Shown in pieces: positions 1 to 8,613 of a stretch of 15,715 nt of DNA. Made by a program: the position numbers and the translations under genes. The DNA is from Gammaproteobacteria bacterium (GTDB lineage: Bacteria; Pseudomonadota; Gammaproteobacteria; Poriferisulfidales; GCA-002705445). The notes beneath the pieces were generated by a model that had not been told where the DNA came from, did no database searches, and saw only the letters and a list, made by a program, of their open reading frames with translations. Within the stretch, counting starts at the first letter, position 1. The number at the start of each line of letters is the position of its first letter. The stretch lies in NCBI GenBank assembly GCA_002702235.1, contig NZYO01000009.1, positions 103,746 to 119,460 of the forward strand. Direction: 5' to 3'.

Positions 1-2
1 CA

Positions 3-1178
3 GATAAAAAGCTTCAAGATCTCTCAAAAGATGCAGATTTAAAAGGTTTTAGAAAGGGTAAAGTTCCAATTTCAGTATTAAAATCAAAATATTATTCTAG
101 TTGTCAGTATGAAGCTCTAACGGACAGAATTAATGAAAATTATGTTCAAGCTTTAATTCAACAAAAAATTAATCCTGTAAATAAGCCTGAAATTAAACCT
201 TCACCAAATAAAGACAAAAAAAAATATAGTTTCACAGCATTAGTACAAATAATTCCCGAAATAAAACTATGTGATTTATCTAAAATTAATATTATTAATC
301 CAAATCTAATCATATCAAAAGAAGAGGTTGATAAATCAATAGAAAACCTAAGGTCGAGTTATACAATTTGGTCGCCTTCAGAAAAAAAAGCGAAGAAAGG
401 AGATCGTTTAAAAGTTAACTTTAAAGGAAAAGTAAATAATGAAGATTTCCCAAATAATGAAGCTAAAGATTTTCATGTAATTCTAGGGAGTAACCAATTA
501 ATACCCGGATTTGAAGACGGATTGGTTGGAGCAAGCAAAGGAGAAAAATTAGACCTTAAAGTAAAATTTCCTGATGATTATCATGCAGACAATTTAAAAG
601 GAAAAAATGCTGTTTTTGATACTGAAGTTTTAGAAGTTGAAAATGGTGATAAACCAAAAATTGATAAAGAGTTTTTAAAAAATTTTGGAATCGAAGATGG
701 TACTAAAAAAGATCTGGAAAAAAAGATTGAAGATGGAATGAGACTAGATTGTGAAAATATTATTGAAAATTATATAAAGAAGCAAGCGATAGAAGAATTA
801 GTCAGTAAAAATAAATTTAAAATACCTTCATCATTAGTTGAAGATGAGCAAAAGAGAATTGAAAATGATCCCTCCAGTAAAAAAATCTCTAATATCAATG
901 AAGAAGCCACGAAAAGAGTTAGTGCTGGGCTTATAATGCGTGAAATTATTAATCAAGAAAAAATAGAAGCCTCCCAAAAAGAAATTGACGATTGGATTGA
1001 AAAAATTGCAAGAAACTATAACCCAGAAGAAGTTAGAAAATATTATTCAAATAATTCTGAAGCAATGAATAATATTCAATCGGTAATAGTTGAAAAGAAG
1101 ACTATCGATTTTGTTAAATCTCAAGCTTCTGTAAAAAATAAAGATTATTCGTTTGAAGACTTAATGCAACTAATATAA
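3..1178 (+). CDS. tig: Trigger factor, 5'-truncated by the window edge
   Basis: Ribosome-associated chaperone and peptidyl-prolyl isomerase that shields nascent chains in the cytoplasm. The frame is open from base 3 with no stop, giving about 391 residues, against roughly 430 in typical trigger factors, so about the first 40 residues lie upstream. The ribosome-docking signature of the N-terminal domain is visible at nt 42-68 (KGFRKGKVP). An FKBP-like domain follows at about nt 399-650, from GDRLKVNFKG through the LIPGFEDGL segment. The rest is the lysine- and glutamate-rich helical C-terminal domain with the substrate cradle. A shorter reading from ATG 522 would start inside the FKBP domain and is wrong. 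The stop lies 9 bases before clpP, so the two genes are probably co-transcribed. Identity is secure from domains and neighbours. Confidence 0.96.
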   Translation, partial: DKKLQDLSKDADLKGFRKGKVPISVLKSKYYSSCQYEALTDRINENYVQALIQQKINPVNKPEIKPSPNKDKKKYSFTALVQIIPEIKLCDLSKINIINPNLIISKEEVDKSIENLRSSYTIWSPSEKKAKKGDRLKVNFKGKVNNEDFPNNEAKDFHVILGSNQLIPGFEDGLVGASKGEKLDLKVKFPDDYHADNLKGKNAVFDTEVLEVENGDKPKIDKEFLKNFGIEDGTKKDLEKKIEDGMRLDCENIIENYIKKQAIEELVSKNKFKIPSSLVEDEQKRIENDPSSKKISNINEEATKRVSAGLIMREIINQEKIEASQKEIDDWIEKIARNYNPEEVRKYYSNNSEAMNNIQSVIVEKKTIDFVKSQASVKNKDYSFEDLMQLI

Positions 1179-1187
1179 GATATCTTT

Positions 1188-1823
1188 ATGGCAAATCATA
1201 ACGAAACATTTAATCCAAAAAATCTTAACCTCATACCAATGGTTGTAGAACAAACTTCAAGAGGTGAAAGAGCATATGATATTTACTCAAGACTTTTAAA
1301 AGAAAGGGTAATTTTTGTAGTTGGACCAGTGGAAGATTACATGGCTAATGTTATCATTGCACAAATACTTTTTCTTGAATCTGAGGATCCTAATAAAGAA
1401 ATTTCAATTTATATCAACTCTCCTGGAGGGTCTGTTACGGCTGGCTTAGCTATTTATGACACAATGCAATTTTGTAAACCTAGTATAAACACATTATGCA
1501 TTGGTCAAGCAGCAAGTATGGGCGCTGTACTACTTGCTGGCGGGGATAAAAATAAGCGTTTTGCATTACCTAATTCTAGAATAATGATCCATCAACCTCT
1601 AGGAGGATTTCAGGGTCAAGCTTCTGATATTAGTATTCATGCCCAAGAGATTTTAAAAGTTAGAGAAAAATTAAATGAAATTCTCTCAAAGCACACTGGA
1701 AATGATGTGAATAAAATATCGGAAGATACTGAAAGAGACAACTTTATGACTGCTGAAGAGGCAAAGCAGTATGGGATTATAGATAATATCCTTACAAATA
1801 GGGTTGACATGAAAAAAGATTAA
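1188..1823 (+). CDS. clpP: ATP-dependent Clp protease proteolytic subunit
   Basis: Serine protease that forms the two-ring tetradecameric chamber degrading proteins unfolded by ClpX or ClpA. The 211-residue length fits the family. The catalytic triad is complete: Ser110 in GQAASMGA, His135 in RIMIHQP and Asp184 in TERDNF, matching the spacing of the E. coli enzyme. The SPGGSV oxyanion/substrate strand is at residues 78-83. ATG 1188 follows the tig stop by 9 bases with only a weak purine stretch as ribosome site. It gives the usual short N-terminal propeptide region. clpX follows after 15 bases, the standard clpP-clpX pairing, and nothing suggests a separate promoter. Confidence 0.98.
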   Translation: MANHNETFNPKNLNLIPMVVEQTSRGERAYDIYSRLLKERVIFVVGPVEDYMANVIIAQILFLESEDPNKEISIYINSPGGSVTAGLAIYDTMQFCKPSINTLCIGQAASMGAVLLAGGDKNKRFALPNSRIMIHQPLGGFQGQASDISIHAQEILKVREKLNEILSKHTGNDVNKISEDTERDNFMTAEEAKQYGIIDNILTNRVDMKKD

Positions 1824-1838
1824 TATTACTTTGAGAAT

Positions 1839-3119
1839 ATGTCTGAGACAAAAGATACAGATCAAGATAAGAAGTTACTTTACTGCTCTTTTTGTGGAAA
1901 AAGTCAACATGAAGTAAAAAAATTAATAGCTGGTCCATCAGTTTTTATTTGTGATGAATGCGTAGAGCTTTGTAATGATATTATACGTGAAGAACTTCTT
2001 GAAAGTGAAGCTGAACCAAGTAAATCCCTACCTAAACCTGAAGAAATTAATGCAATTCTTGACGAATATGTAATTGGTCAAGAACACGCTAAGAAGATTC
2101 TTTCAGTTGCGGTTTATAACCATTATAAAAGACTTGAGTCAAAACAAATGAAAGATGATGGGGTTGAATTATCTAAAAGCAATATATTACTTATAGGTCC
2201 TACAGGGTGTGGAAAGACGCTATTAGCAGAAACTTTAGCAAGACTTCTTAACGTTCCATTTACTATTGCAGATGCAACAACATTAACTGAAGCTGGATAT
2301 GTGGGAGAAGATGTTGAGAATATAATACAAAAGTTGCTTCAGAAATGTGATTATGATGTTGATAAAGCTCAGAACGGAATTGTCTACATTGATGAGATAG
2401 ATAAAATTTCAAGAAAAGCTGACAATCCATCAATAACACGAGATGTATCGGGTGAAGGTGTTCAGCAAGCTTTATTGAAGTTAATAGAGGGAACAGTAGC
2501 TGCGGTACCACCTCAAGGCGGACGAAAACATCCACAACAAGAATTTTTACAAGTTGATACTAGCAATATACTTTTCATTGTTGGTGGAGCTTTTGCTGGG
2601 TTAGATTCAGTTATAAGAAACAGAACAGAAAAAGGTGGCATCGGTTTTTCTGCACAATTGAAATCAAAAGAATCTAAAGATACTCTTAAAATACTTCATG
2701 AAGTTGAACCACAAGATTTAATTAGTTATGGATTAATACCTGAATTTGTAGGAAGACTACCTATGGTTGCAACTCTTGATGCGCTAGATGATAAAGCTCT
2801 AATTCAAATATTAACTAAACCAAAGAATGCAATTATTAAGCAATACGCAAAATTATTTAAAATGGAAAACGTTGATTTAGAGGTAAGAGATAATGCACTG
2901 AAAGCAATTGCAAAGAAAGCTACAGAAAGAAAGACAGGTGCAAGGGGTTTGAGAACTATCCTAGAAAATATTTTATTGGAAACAATGTATGAACTGCCTT
3001 CTGCAGATAATGTCAGCAAAGTTGTGCTTGATGAATCTGTAGTCGACGGCGATAACAAACCGTTATTAATTTACGAACAAGTTCTTGAAGATAATAAACT
3101 TTCTGAGGAAAACACATAG
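1839..3119 (+). CDS. clpX: ClpXP protease ATP-binding subunit ClpX
   Basis: AAA+ unfoldase that recognises substrates, unfolds them and threads them into ClpP. All the parts of an active ClpX are visible in 426 residues. They include an N-terminal zinc-binding domain with C16, C19, C38 and C41, Walker A at 121-128 (GPTGCGKT) and the GYVG pore loop at 154-157. Walker B has D186 and E187 in YIDEIDK. The RKH loop is at 230-232, and the IGF loop that docks on ClpP is at 269-271. The sensor-type [11 protein letters not shown] segment follows. The presence of the IGF loop agrees with the adjacent clpP. Its TAG stop overlaps by one base the GTG start of the next gene, indicating translational coupling. 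Confidence 0.98.
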   Translation: MSETKDTDQDKKLLYCSFCGKSQHEVKKLIAGPSVFICDECVELCNDIIREELLESEAEPSKSLPKPEEINAILDEYVIGQEHAKKILSVAVYNHYKRLESKQMKDDGVELSKSNILLIGPTGCGKTLLAETLARLLNVPFTIADATTLTEAGYVGEDVENIIQKLLQKCDYDVDKAQNGIVYIDEIDKISRKADNPSITRDVSGEGVQQALLKLIEGTVAAVPPQGGRKHPQQEFLQVDTSNILFIVGGAFAGLDSVIRNRTEKGGIGFSAQLKSKESKDTLKILHEVEPQDLISYGLIPEFVGRLPMVATLDALDDKALIQILTKPKNAIIKQYAKLFKMENVDLEVRDNALKAIAKKATERKTGARGLRTILENILLETMYELPSADNVSKVVLDESVVDGDNKPLLIYEQVLEDNKLSEENT

Positions 3120-3601
3120 TGTTATCTGAGGGCAAGAGTCTTCCAAATGCTGACATCTTCCTAATGACAGATGATGGGCCGGCAAAAAAAAAATCTAATG
3201 AAGTTTTTACAAATGGCAAAATCGTCATATTTGCTGTACCAGGAGCTTTTACTCCAACTTGCACAAATCAACATTTTCCAAGTTTTCTTAAAAATTATGA
3301 CCAAATCATATCAAAAGGTGTTGAAAAAGTTTTTTGTGTCACTGTGAATGATCCATTTGTAACGCAGGCCTGGTCTTCAGCAAATGATCCAGACAGTAAG
3401 ATTCATGTTGTTTGCGATCCAAAAATAGATTTCACAAATAAAATTGATATGGCTGTTGATTTATCAGATTTTGGCTTAAATGTTAGGTCAAAGAGGTATG
3501 CGATAATTGTTGAAAATCTAAATATTTTGAAAGTTTTAATAGAACCAAACTTACCAGAAGCTAAGGTTTCAAACGCGGAAGAAGTTTTAAAGTTTTTATA
3601 A
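3119..3601 (+). CDS. Peroxiredoxin, Prx5 / plant type II-like
   Basis: Thiol peroxidase expected to reduce hydrogen peroxide and organic hydroperoxides. The peroxidatic cysteine is C48 in the Prx5-family motif PGAFTPTC. A second cysteine, C73 in VFCVTVNDPF, lies 25 residues on, the spacing of the resolving cysteine in plant type II peroxiredoxins, so an intramolecular disulfide is plausible. A third cysteine is C99. No glutaredoxin domain is fused, and 160 residues is the normal length of the single-domain form. The start is GTG at 3119, overlapping the clpX stop by one base; it preserves the usual N-terminal EGKSLP segment, whereas the first internal ATG would lose a core strand. A run of ten A residues (3184-3193) lies inside the gene. 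Lying between clpX and lon, it joins oxidative defence to the proteolysis genes. The reductant is unknown. Confidence 0.93.
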   Translation: MLSEGKSLPNADIFLMTDDGPAKKKSNEVFTNGKIVIFAVPGAFTPTCTNQHFPSFLKNYDQIISKGVEKVFCVTVNDPFVTQAWSSANDPDSKIHVVCDPKIDFTNKIDMAVDLSDFGLNVRSKRYAIIVENLNILKVLIEPNLPEAKVSNAEEVLKFL

Positions 3602-3635
3602 ATTTATACAAATCCTATAGTTTTTATAGAAAATA

Positions 3636-3681
3636 CCTTAATTTGACCTTGATATCTAATATAATAGCCACATAATATAGT
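3636..3681 (+). promoter_or_regulatory. lon: Candidate lon promoters, sigma70-like and heat-shock-like
   Basis: A perfect TATAAT is at 3660-3665 with a poor -35 (CTTAAT, 3637-3642, 17-bp spacer). Overlapping it, CTTGATA (3648-3654) and CCACATAA (3668-3675), separated by 13 bases, resemble the sigma32 elements CTTGAAA and CCCCATNT. E. coli lon is a known sigma32 target, so a heat-shock promoter here is reasonable, but this is by eye only. The predicted leader would be about 28-37 bases. Confidence 0.45.
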
Positions 3682-3698
3682 TATATTAATGATCTATA

Positions 3699-3703
3699 GA
3701 GGA
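3699..3703 (+). promoter_or_regulatory. lon: Shine-Dalgarno site of lon
   Basis: GAGGA lies 5 bases before ATG 3709. It is one of the few clear ribosome-binding sites in this window and supports this start for lon. Confidence 0.7.
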
Positions 3704-3708
3704 TCCGA

Positions 3709-6087
3709 ATGTCAAATAAACCTAAATTTCCAGTTTTACCTTTAAGAGATGTAATAGTTTTTCCAAATATGGTAATTCCATTATTTGTTGGAAGATCAAA
3801 GTCTATTGCCGCACTTGATGCTGCAATGGAAGACAATAAGCAGATTTTTTTAGTAGCACAAAAAAATGCAGATAATGATAATCCATCTCAAAAAGACGTA
3901 TATAAAAATGGAACTTTATCAACCATTCTGCAGCTTTTAAAACTACCCGATGGCACAATTAAAGTTCTAGTTGAAGGTTCTCAAAGAGCAACAATTGACG
4001 GAGATATAATAGATGATAACTATTTACAAGCGTCTGTAAAAATACACGAAGAATTAGATTTCGATGAAACAGAGGTTGAGGCTTTATCAAGAAGCGCAGT
4101 TGACTTGTTTGATCAATACATAAAACTTAATAAAAAGATTGCTCCAGAGGTAATGACTTCATTATCAGGAATCGATGATCCTTCCCGACTTGCGGATACA
4201 ATTACCGCTCATATGAGTCTTAAAATGGATGAAAAGCAAAAAATGCTTGAAACATTTGATACTAAAGAAAGACTAGAAAAGATAATTAATTTAATTGAAG
4301 CGGAATTAGATGTCTTAAGCGTTGAGAAAAAAATCCGTGGCAGGGTAAAGAATCAAATGGAAAAAAGTCAAAGAGAGTATTATTTAAACGAGCAAATGAA
4401 AGCAATTCAAAAGGAATTAGGTGAAATGGAAGATGTTCCTAACGAAATTGATGAGCTTGAAGAAAAAGTTCATAAGGTTGGAATGCCAAAAGATGTAAAA
4501 TCAAAGGCAATTTCTGATATTAACAAGTTAAAAATGATGTCTCCTATGTCTGCAGAGGCTACAGTGCTTCGAAATTACATTGATGTTTTAGTCGGCGTTC
4601 CATGGAAAAAGAAATCTAAGGTCACCTCTGATTTATCTTTTGCAGAAAAGGTTCTTGAAGATGACCATTATGGGCTTGATAAAGTAAAAGAACGTATTTT
4701 AGAATACCTTGCTGTTCAGCAACGTGTAAAAAAACTTAAGGGCCCAATATTATGTTTAGTTGGCCCTCCAGGAGTTGGAAAAACAAGTTTGGGTAGGTCA
4801 ATCGCCAAAGCTACTGGAAGAAAATTCACAAGAATGTCATTGGGTGGAGTTCGTGATGAAGCTGAGATAAGAGGTCATAGAAGAACTTACATTGGTTCAT
4901 TACCCGGAAAAATCATTCAAAATTTGTCAAAAGTTGGTGTTAAAAATCCTCTTTTCTTACTTGATGAGATTGACAAAATGGCAATGGACTTTCGCGGTGA
5001 CCCCGCATCTGCTCTTTTAGAAGTTTTAGATGCTGAACAAAACGATACTTTCTCAGATCATTATTTAGAAGTTGACTTCGATTTATCAGATGTCATGTTT
5101 GTTGCTACTGCTAATACCATGAATATACCTGGTCCATTATTAGATAGAATGGAAGTAATAAGAATTCCTGGTTACACAGAGGATGAGAAAATTAATATAG
5201 CAAAAAACTATCTTTCCCCTAAGCAATTGGAATTTAATGGTTTAAAAGAAGATGAGATAAAGTTTGAGCAAAAATCTTTTAAGGATATTATTCGTTATTA
5301 TACCAGAGAAGCTGGAGTTAGAAATTTAGAGAGAGAAATTTCAAAAATATACCGTAAAGTTGTAAAGAAACTTCTTTTAGGTAAAAAATCTAAGAAGATT
5401 GAAATAAATCCTACTAATCTTGATGAGTTTTTAGGTGTAAGAAAATTTAAACACGGAGAAACAGAGAAAAATAATACAGTTGGCCTAGTTAATGGTCTGG
5501 CATGGACTGAAGTAGGCGGTGAACTTCTTACTGTCGAAGCTGCTGTTGTCCCTGGAAAAGGTAAATACATTTTAACTGGTCAATTAGGTGATGTTATGCA
5601 AGAGTCAATTAGGGCGGCAATGACTGTAGTAAGAGATAGAACTGAAGCCCTAAATATATTAAGTGACTTTTATGAAACTAAAGATATACATGTTCACCTC
5701 CCTGAAGGAGCAACTCCAAAAGATGGACCAAGCGCAGGTGTAAGTATAACTACTGCTTTAGTTTCAGCTCTAACTGAAAATCCAGTTAAAAAAGACGTTG
5801 CAATGACTGGAGAAATTACTCTTCATGGGCAAGTACTTCAAATTGGAGGCTTAAAAGAGAAACTTTTAGCTGCATTAAGAGGCGGAGTGAAAACTGTTAT
5901 TATTCCTGAGGAAAATAAGAAAGATCTTACTGAAATTCCTTCTAATATTAAAGACAATCTCGATATCAAAACTGTTAGTTGGATTGATGAGGTTTTAGAA
6001 CTTGCTTTAGAAAAACAACCAGTGATATTTAAAGAAACAAGCAAAGGCGTGAGTAAAAATAAATTAGAAAATCCTTTAAGCCACTGA
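3709..6087 (+). CDS. lon: ATP-dependent Lon protease (LonA type)
   Basis: Homohexameric cytoplasmic AAA+ serine protease that degrades misfolded and regulatory proteins. At 792 residues it is close to the 784 of E. coli Lon. The N-terminal substrate-binding domain starts with [16 protein letters not shown] and runs to about residue 200, followed by a charged coiled-coil segment to about 260. The AAA+ module has Walker A at 352-360 (GPPGVGKTS) and Walker B with D419 and E420 (LLDEIDK). The protease domain carries the catalytic dyad S675 (PKDGPSAG) and K718 (GLKEK), 43 residues apart as in E. coli. The last 25 or so residues are a short, variable tail. It is separated from the peroxiredoxin by 107 bases containing likely promoters, so it can be expressed independently of clpPX. 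Confidence 0.98.
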   Translation: MSNKPKFPVLPLRDVIVFPNMVIPLFVGRSKSIAALDAAMEDNKQIFLVAQKNADNDNPSQKDVYKNGTLSTILQLLKLPDGTIKVLVEGSQRATIDGDIIDDNYLQASVKIHEELDFDETEVEALSRSAVDLFDQYIKLNKKIAPEVMTSLSGIDDPSRLADTITAHMSLKMDEKQKMLETFDTKERLEKIINLIEAELDVLSVEKKIRGRVKNQMEKSQREYYLNEQMKAIQKELGEMEDVPNEIDELEEKVHKVGMPKDVKSKAISDINKLKMMSPMSAEATVLRNYIDVLVGVPWKKKSKVTSDLSFAEKVLEDDHYGLDKVKERILEYLAVQQRVKKLKGPILCLVGPPGVGKTSLGRSIAKATGRKFTRMSLGGVRDEAEIRGHRRTYIGSLPGKIIQNLSKVGVKNPLFLLDEIDKMAMDFRGDPASALLEVLDAEQNDTFSDHYLEVDFDLSDVMFVATANTMNIPGPLLDRMEVIRIPGYTEDEKINIAKNYLSPKQLEFNGLKEDEIKFEQKSFKDIIRYYTREAGVRNLEREISKIYRKVVKKLLLGKKSKKIEINPTNLDEFLGVRKFKHGETEKNNTVGLVNGLAWTEVGGELLTVEAAVVPGKGKYILTGQLGDVMQESIRAAMTVVRDRTEALNILSDFYETKDIHVHLPEGATPKDGPSAGVSITTALVSALTENPVKKDVAMTGEITLHGQVLQIGGLKEKLLAALRGGVKTVIIPEENKKDLTEIPSNIKDNLDIKTVSWIDEVLELALEKQPVIFKETSKGVSKNKLENPLSH

Positions 6088-6089
6088 TC

Positions 6090-6121
6090 TTAATATATAT
6101 TAGTATTGATTAATATATTAA
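6090..6121. repeat. AT-only inverted repeat between lon and hupB
   Basis: TTAATATAT (6090-6098) is the exact reverse complement of ATATATTAA (6113-6121), with a 14-base loop. The stem has no G-C pair and no T-run follows, so it is a poor intrinsic terminator. It might be a bendable upstream element of the hupB promoter, or chance in AT-rich DNA. Confidence 0.3.
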
Positions 6122-6135
6122 TGAAACTATTTATG

Positions 6136-6164
6136 TTGACCGTCTAGGCATAAAAGTATAAATT
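6136..6164 (+). promoter_or_regulatory. hupB: Sigma70-type promoter of hupB
   Basis: TTGACC (6136-6141) and TAAATT (6159-6164) are separated by exactly 17 bases; a TATAAA overlapping the -10 (6157-6162) is also present. Transcription would start near 6171, giving a leader of about 48 bases to the hupB start. This is the best-formed promoter in the window. It probably also drives the two tRNA genes and perhaps ppiD. Confidence 0.65.
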
Positions 6165-6204
6165 AATTTCTACAGGTCTTTTTAGAATTTAAAAACAACA
6201 CAAT

Positions 6205-6209
6205 AGGGG
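6205..6209 (+). promoter_or_regulatory. hupB: Shine-Dalgarno site of hupB
   Basis: AGGGG lies 9 bases before ATG 6219 and supports that start, consistent with strong translation of an abundant nucleoid protein. Confidence 0.65.
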
Positions 6210-6218
6210 TAAATCAAG

Positions 6219-6491
6219 ATGAATAAATCAGAATTAATTGATGCAGTAGCAGAATCAACTTCATTAAGTAAAGCAGATGCTGGAAGAGCATTAGAATCAG
6301 TTTTAGAAACAATTAAATCAACTCTTCAGAGTGGTCAAAAAGTTACCATTCCTGGTTTTGGTACTTTTGAAGCTAGACAAAGAAATGCTAGAACTGGTCG
6401 CAACCCACAAACTGGGGAAACAATTCAAATTGCTGCTTCAAAAACTCCTGGGTTCAAAGCTGGAAAACAATTTAAGGATGCCTTAAACTAA
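6219..6491 (+). CDS. hupB: DNA-binding protein HU
   Basis: Small abundant nucleoid protein that binds and bends DNA without sequence specificity. The 90-residue length is exactly that of HU subunits. The family signature GFGTFEARQRNARTGRNP is at residues 46-63, ending the beta-arm with the DNA-intercalating proline P63, followed by TGETI. The N-terminal MNKSELIDAVA dimerisation helix is typical. HU rather than IHF is favoured by length, by the arm sequence and by its place after lon, where gammaproteobacteria usually keep hupB. Two tRNA genes start 21 bases after its stop with no terminator between, so they probably share its transcript. Confidence 0.97.
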   Translation: MNKSELIDAVAESTSLSKADAGRALESVLETIKSTLQSGQKVTIPGFGTFEARQRNARTGRNPQTGETIQIAASKTPGFKAGKQFKDALN

Positions 6492-6495
6492 CATC

Positions 6496-6517
6496 CACCC
6501 TGCATTAGTAAAGGGTG
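6496..6517 (+). repeat. Hairpin joining hupB 3' spacer and tRNA-Val 5' end
   Basis: CACCCT (6496-6501) is the perfect reverse complement of AGGGTG (6512-6517), with a 10-base loop. The second arm contains the first five bases of tRNA-Val, so in the precursor transcript this hairpin would compete with the acceptor stem. It may be a processing element or a chance echo of the tRNA end. Confidence 0.35.
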
Positions 6518-6588
6518 CTTAGCTCAGTTGGTAGAGCGTCGCCCTTACAAGGCGGATGTCGGGGGTTCGAATCCCTCAGCACCCACCA
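6513..6588 (+). tRNA. tRNA-Val(UAC)
   Basis: 76 bases fold as a canonical cloverleaf. The acceptor stem is GGGTGCT with AGCACCC, discriminator A and an encoded CCA end. The D-loop is AGTTGGTA. The anticodon stem is closed by a T-G pair, and the anticodon TAC at 6546-6548 reads valine codons. The T-arm carries GTTCGAATC. It lies 21 bases after hupB and 7 bases before tRNA-Asp, so it is most likely cut from a common precursor. Confidence 0.97.
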
Positions 6589-6595
6589 GGGCAAA

Positions 6596-6673
6596 GGAGT
6601 GGTAGTTCAGTTTGGTTAGAATACCTGCCTGTCACGCAGGGGGTCGCGGGTTCGAGTCCCGTCCACTCCGCCA
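6596..6673 (+). tRNA. tRNA-Asp(GUC)
   Basis: 78 bases with acceptor stem GGAGTGG/CCACTCC, discriminator G and an encoded CCA end. The anticodon arm is CCTGC-CTGTCAC-GCAGG with anticodon GTC at 6631-6633. The T-loop is TTCGAGT. The G discriminator is a known aspartate identity element. It is followed after 22 bases by ppiD with no terminator in between, suggesting a mixed tRNA/mRNA transcript. Confidence 0.97.
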
Positions 6674-6695
6674 TTTATAATTTTTAAGAGAAATA

Positions 6696-8603
6696 ATGTT
6701 ACAGTCAATTAGAGAGAAGGCTACAGGATGGATTGCTTATATAATCATAATAGGTATTAGCATACCATTTGCTTTTTGGGGAATAGACCAATACTTTGCT
6801 GGCGGAACAAATACTGTTGCGATTGTAGATAGTGAAAAGATCTCAAACGAAAGACTCACATTAATTTACAGAGATAAATTAAAAGAGTTAAAGTCAGTAA
6901 TGTCTGATAATCCGGAAGAATTAAATTTACAAGAAAAAATACTCAAAAGAAGTGTATTAGATGACTTAATCGATAATACACTAGTCAAAAAATTTTCTTT
7001 AGAAAATAACTTAAATGTAAGTGATAAAATATTAGCTAACGATATTCAAAATAATAAATTTTTTAAATCTAAAGGTAGTTTTGATTACGAAAAGTATGAA
7101 ATGATTCTTCAAAGACAAGGATTAGATCCATCAATGTATGAGTCTATTAGAAGAGAAGAAATTCGTAATAATTTATTTTTTTCCTCAATTATGAATACTT
7201 CCTTTTACTCTACACAAGAAATAGAAAATTTAGAGAACATTAAATATGAAACTCGTGACATTGCAAGTATTAATCTTAGTTATCAAGATTACCAAGATTT
7301 TAAAGAAAACATAACAGAAAAAGAAATTAAAGAGTTTTATGAGCAAAATAAATCTTTTTTCTTAAAGCCAAAAAAATACAAAATAGAATACGTTCTTTTT
7401 GAAAAAAGTGATTTTATTAATGATATTGAAGTCTCGACAGAGGCTTTATATGGGTTTTATGAAAATAATATTGATAAGTACACAGAAAAAGAACAAAGGA
7501 AAGTAAAACAAATATTTATAAAAAATAAGAATAATGAAGGATTTGATGATTTAGAAACAAATGATAATGCTGATAAAAAAGTATCAACTATCGTTGAACA
7601 ATTAATCGAAGGGAAAAAATTCGAAGATCTTGTTTTTAAGTATTCAGATGATGAATTATCAAAAAATAAAAATGGGGAATTAGGTTGGATAAGCAAAGGA
7701 GATTTAAAACAAGATTTAGATAAAGAAATATTTAAAACTAAAGTTAATAATTATAGTGCTCCTATAAAAACCCCTAATGGTGTGTATATTTTTTATATTG
7801 ATAAGATTAAAGAACCAGTAATTAAAGACTTTAATTTAATAAAGAAAACGATATCAGATGATTTTAAAAACTTTCAAAAGGTTAAAAAATTTAATGAAGC
7901 GTCAGAGGAGCTGTCAAATATAGCTTTTGAAACATCAGATTCAATATTACCAGTTGCCGAATATTTGAATAAAAATATAACAGAGACGAGAAATGACGTA
8001 TTAAGTATTATTTCAAAAGAGACGTCAGTCTTTAAAAATGAGCTAGTAAAACAAGAACTTTCTAAAGCTAATGTTCAAAATGGAACAAATAGTAATATTG
8101 TAGAATATGAAAGTGGAAGATATGTTATTTTTAGAATTAAAGAATCATCAGAGAATAACTTTAAAGAATTTAATGATGTGAAGTCAGAAATTAAAACGTT
8201 AATAGTCATTCAAAATTCAATTAAAAAGATTGATAATAAGATGAAGGACTATATTTCACAACTTAATAATAACAAATCACTTGAGAAGCTATCAAAAAAA
8301 CTAAAAAAGAAAATTAAATATAAGAAACAACTTAAGCGTGATGATCAATCAGTGCCTCCAGATTTTTCTAATACAGCTTTTTTACTCAGCAAAACAAAAC
8401 CAGCCGCTTTCATTGAAAAAAGTACTGGAGAATATGAAATACTCTATCTAAAAAACATAACTGCAGGAGTTTCTGACCTATCTGATAAATCCCTTAGTAA
8501 TATGTTTTCACTAGAGTTAGGTAATACTGAAATTTATTCTTTTTTAAGAAATTTAAGAAATTCCTCAGACATAGTTATTTATAATGATAAGTTAAATAAT
8601 TAA
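6696..8603 (+). CDS. ppiD: Periplasmic folding chaperone PpiD (SurA/parvulin family)
   Basis: Inner-membrane-anchored chaperone that receives proteins leaving the Sec translocon. The 635 residues begin with the typical MLQSIREKATGWIAY segment and one membrane helix at about 12-30, placing the rest in the periplasm. A SurA-N-like helical domain covers about 35-165. A single parvulin-like domain lies at about 268-372, with FEDLVFKYSDD and GELGWISKG. The histidine expected near its end (G-x-H-I-I type) is Tyr364, and the conserved Phe-Glu step is Leu-Asp, so isomerase activity is doubtful; E. coli PpiD likewise has an essentially inactive domain. The sequence is rich in Lys, Asn and Glu, matching the AT-rich genome. 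ATG 6696 has a weak AGAGA upstream. It lies close behind tRNA-Asp, the usual gammaproteobacterial position after hupB. Confidence 0.92.
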   Translation: MLQSIREKATGWIAYIIIIGISIPFAFWGIDQYFAGGTNTVAIVDSEKISNERLTLIYRDKLKELKSVMSDNPEELNLQEKILKRSVLDDLIDNTLVKKFSLENNLNVSDKILANDIQNNKFFKSKGSFDYEKYEMILQRQGLDPSMYESIRREEIRNNLFFSSIMNTSFYSTQEIENLENIKYETRDIASINLSYQDYQDFKENITEKEIKEFYEQNKSFFLKPKKYKIEYVLFEKSDFINDIEVSTEALYGFYENNIDKYTEKEQRKVKQIFIKNKNNEGFDDLETNDNADKKVSTIVEQLIEGKKFEDLVFKYSDDELSKNKNGELGWISKGDLKQDLDKEIFKTKVNNYSAPIKTPNGVYIFYIDKIKEPVIKDFNLIKKTISDDFKNFQKVKKFNEASEELSNIAFETSDSILPVAEYLNKNITETRNDVLSIISKETSVFKNELVKQELSKANVQNGTNSNIVEYESGRYVIFRIKESSENNFKEFNDVKSEIKTLIVIQNSIKKIDNKMKDYISQLNNNKSLEKLSKKLKKKIKYKKQLKRDDQSVPPDFSNTAFLLSKTKPAAFIEKSTGEYEILYLKNITAGVSDLSDKSLSNMFSLELGNTEIYSFLRNLRNSSDIVIYNDKLNN

Positions 8604-8613
8604 TTATTTATTT

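Noticed and set aside
2263..3264. Minus-strand open frames over clpX and the peroxiredoxin
   Set aside because: They lie antisense to genes with complete catalytic motifs and have no recognisable protein character; they are by-products of codon bias.
3615..3629. Small hairpin CTATA-gtttt-TATAG after the peroxiredoxin gene
   Set aside because: Only five base pairs, nearly all A-T, and no T-run after it; too weak to call a terminator.
6513..6673. tRNA-Val and tRNA-Asp as a phage or island integration site
   Set aside because: Both tRNAs are followed at once by ordinary chromosomal genes in their usual order, with no integrase or duplicated tRNA 3' end nearby; the phage-like DNA is 8 kb away.
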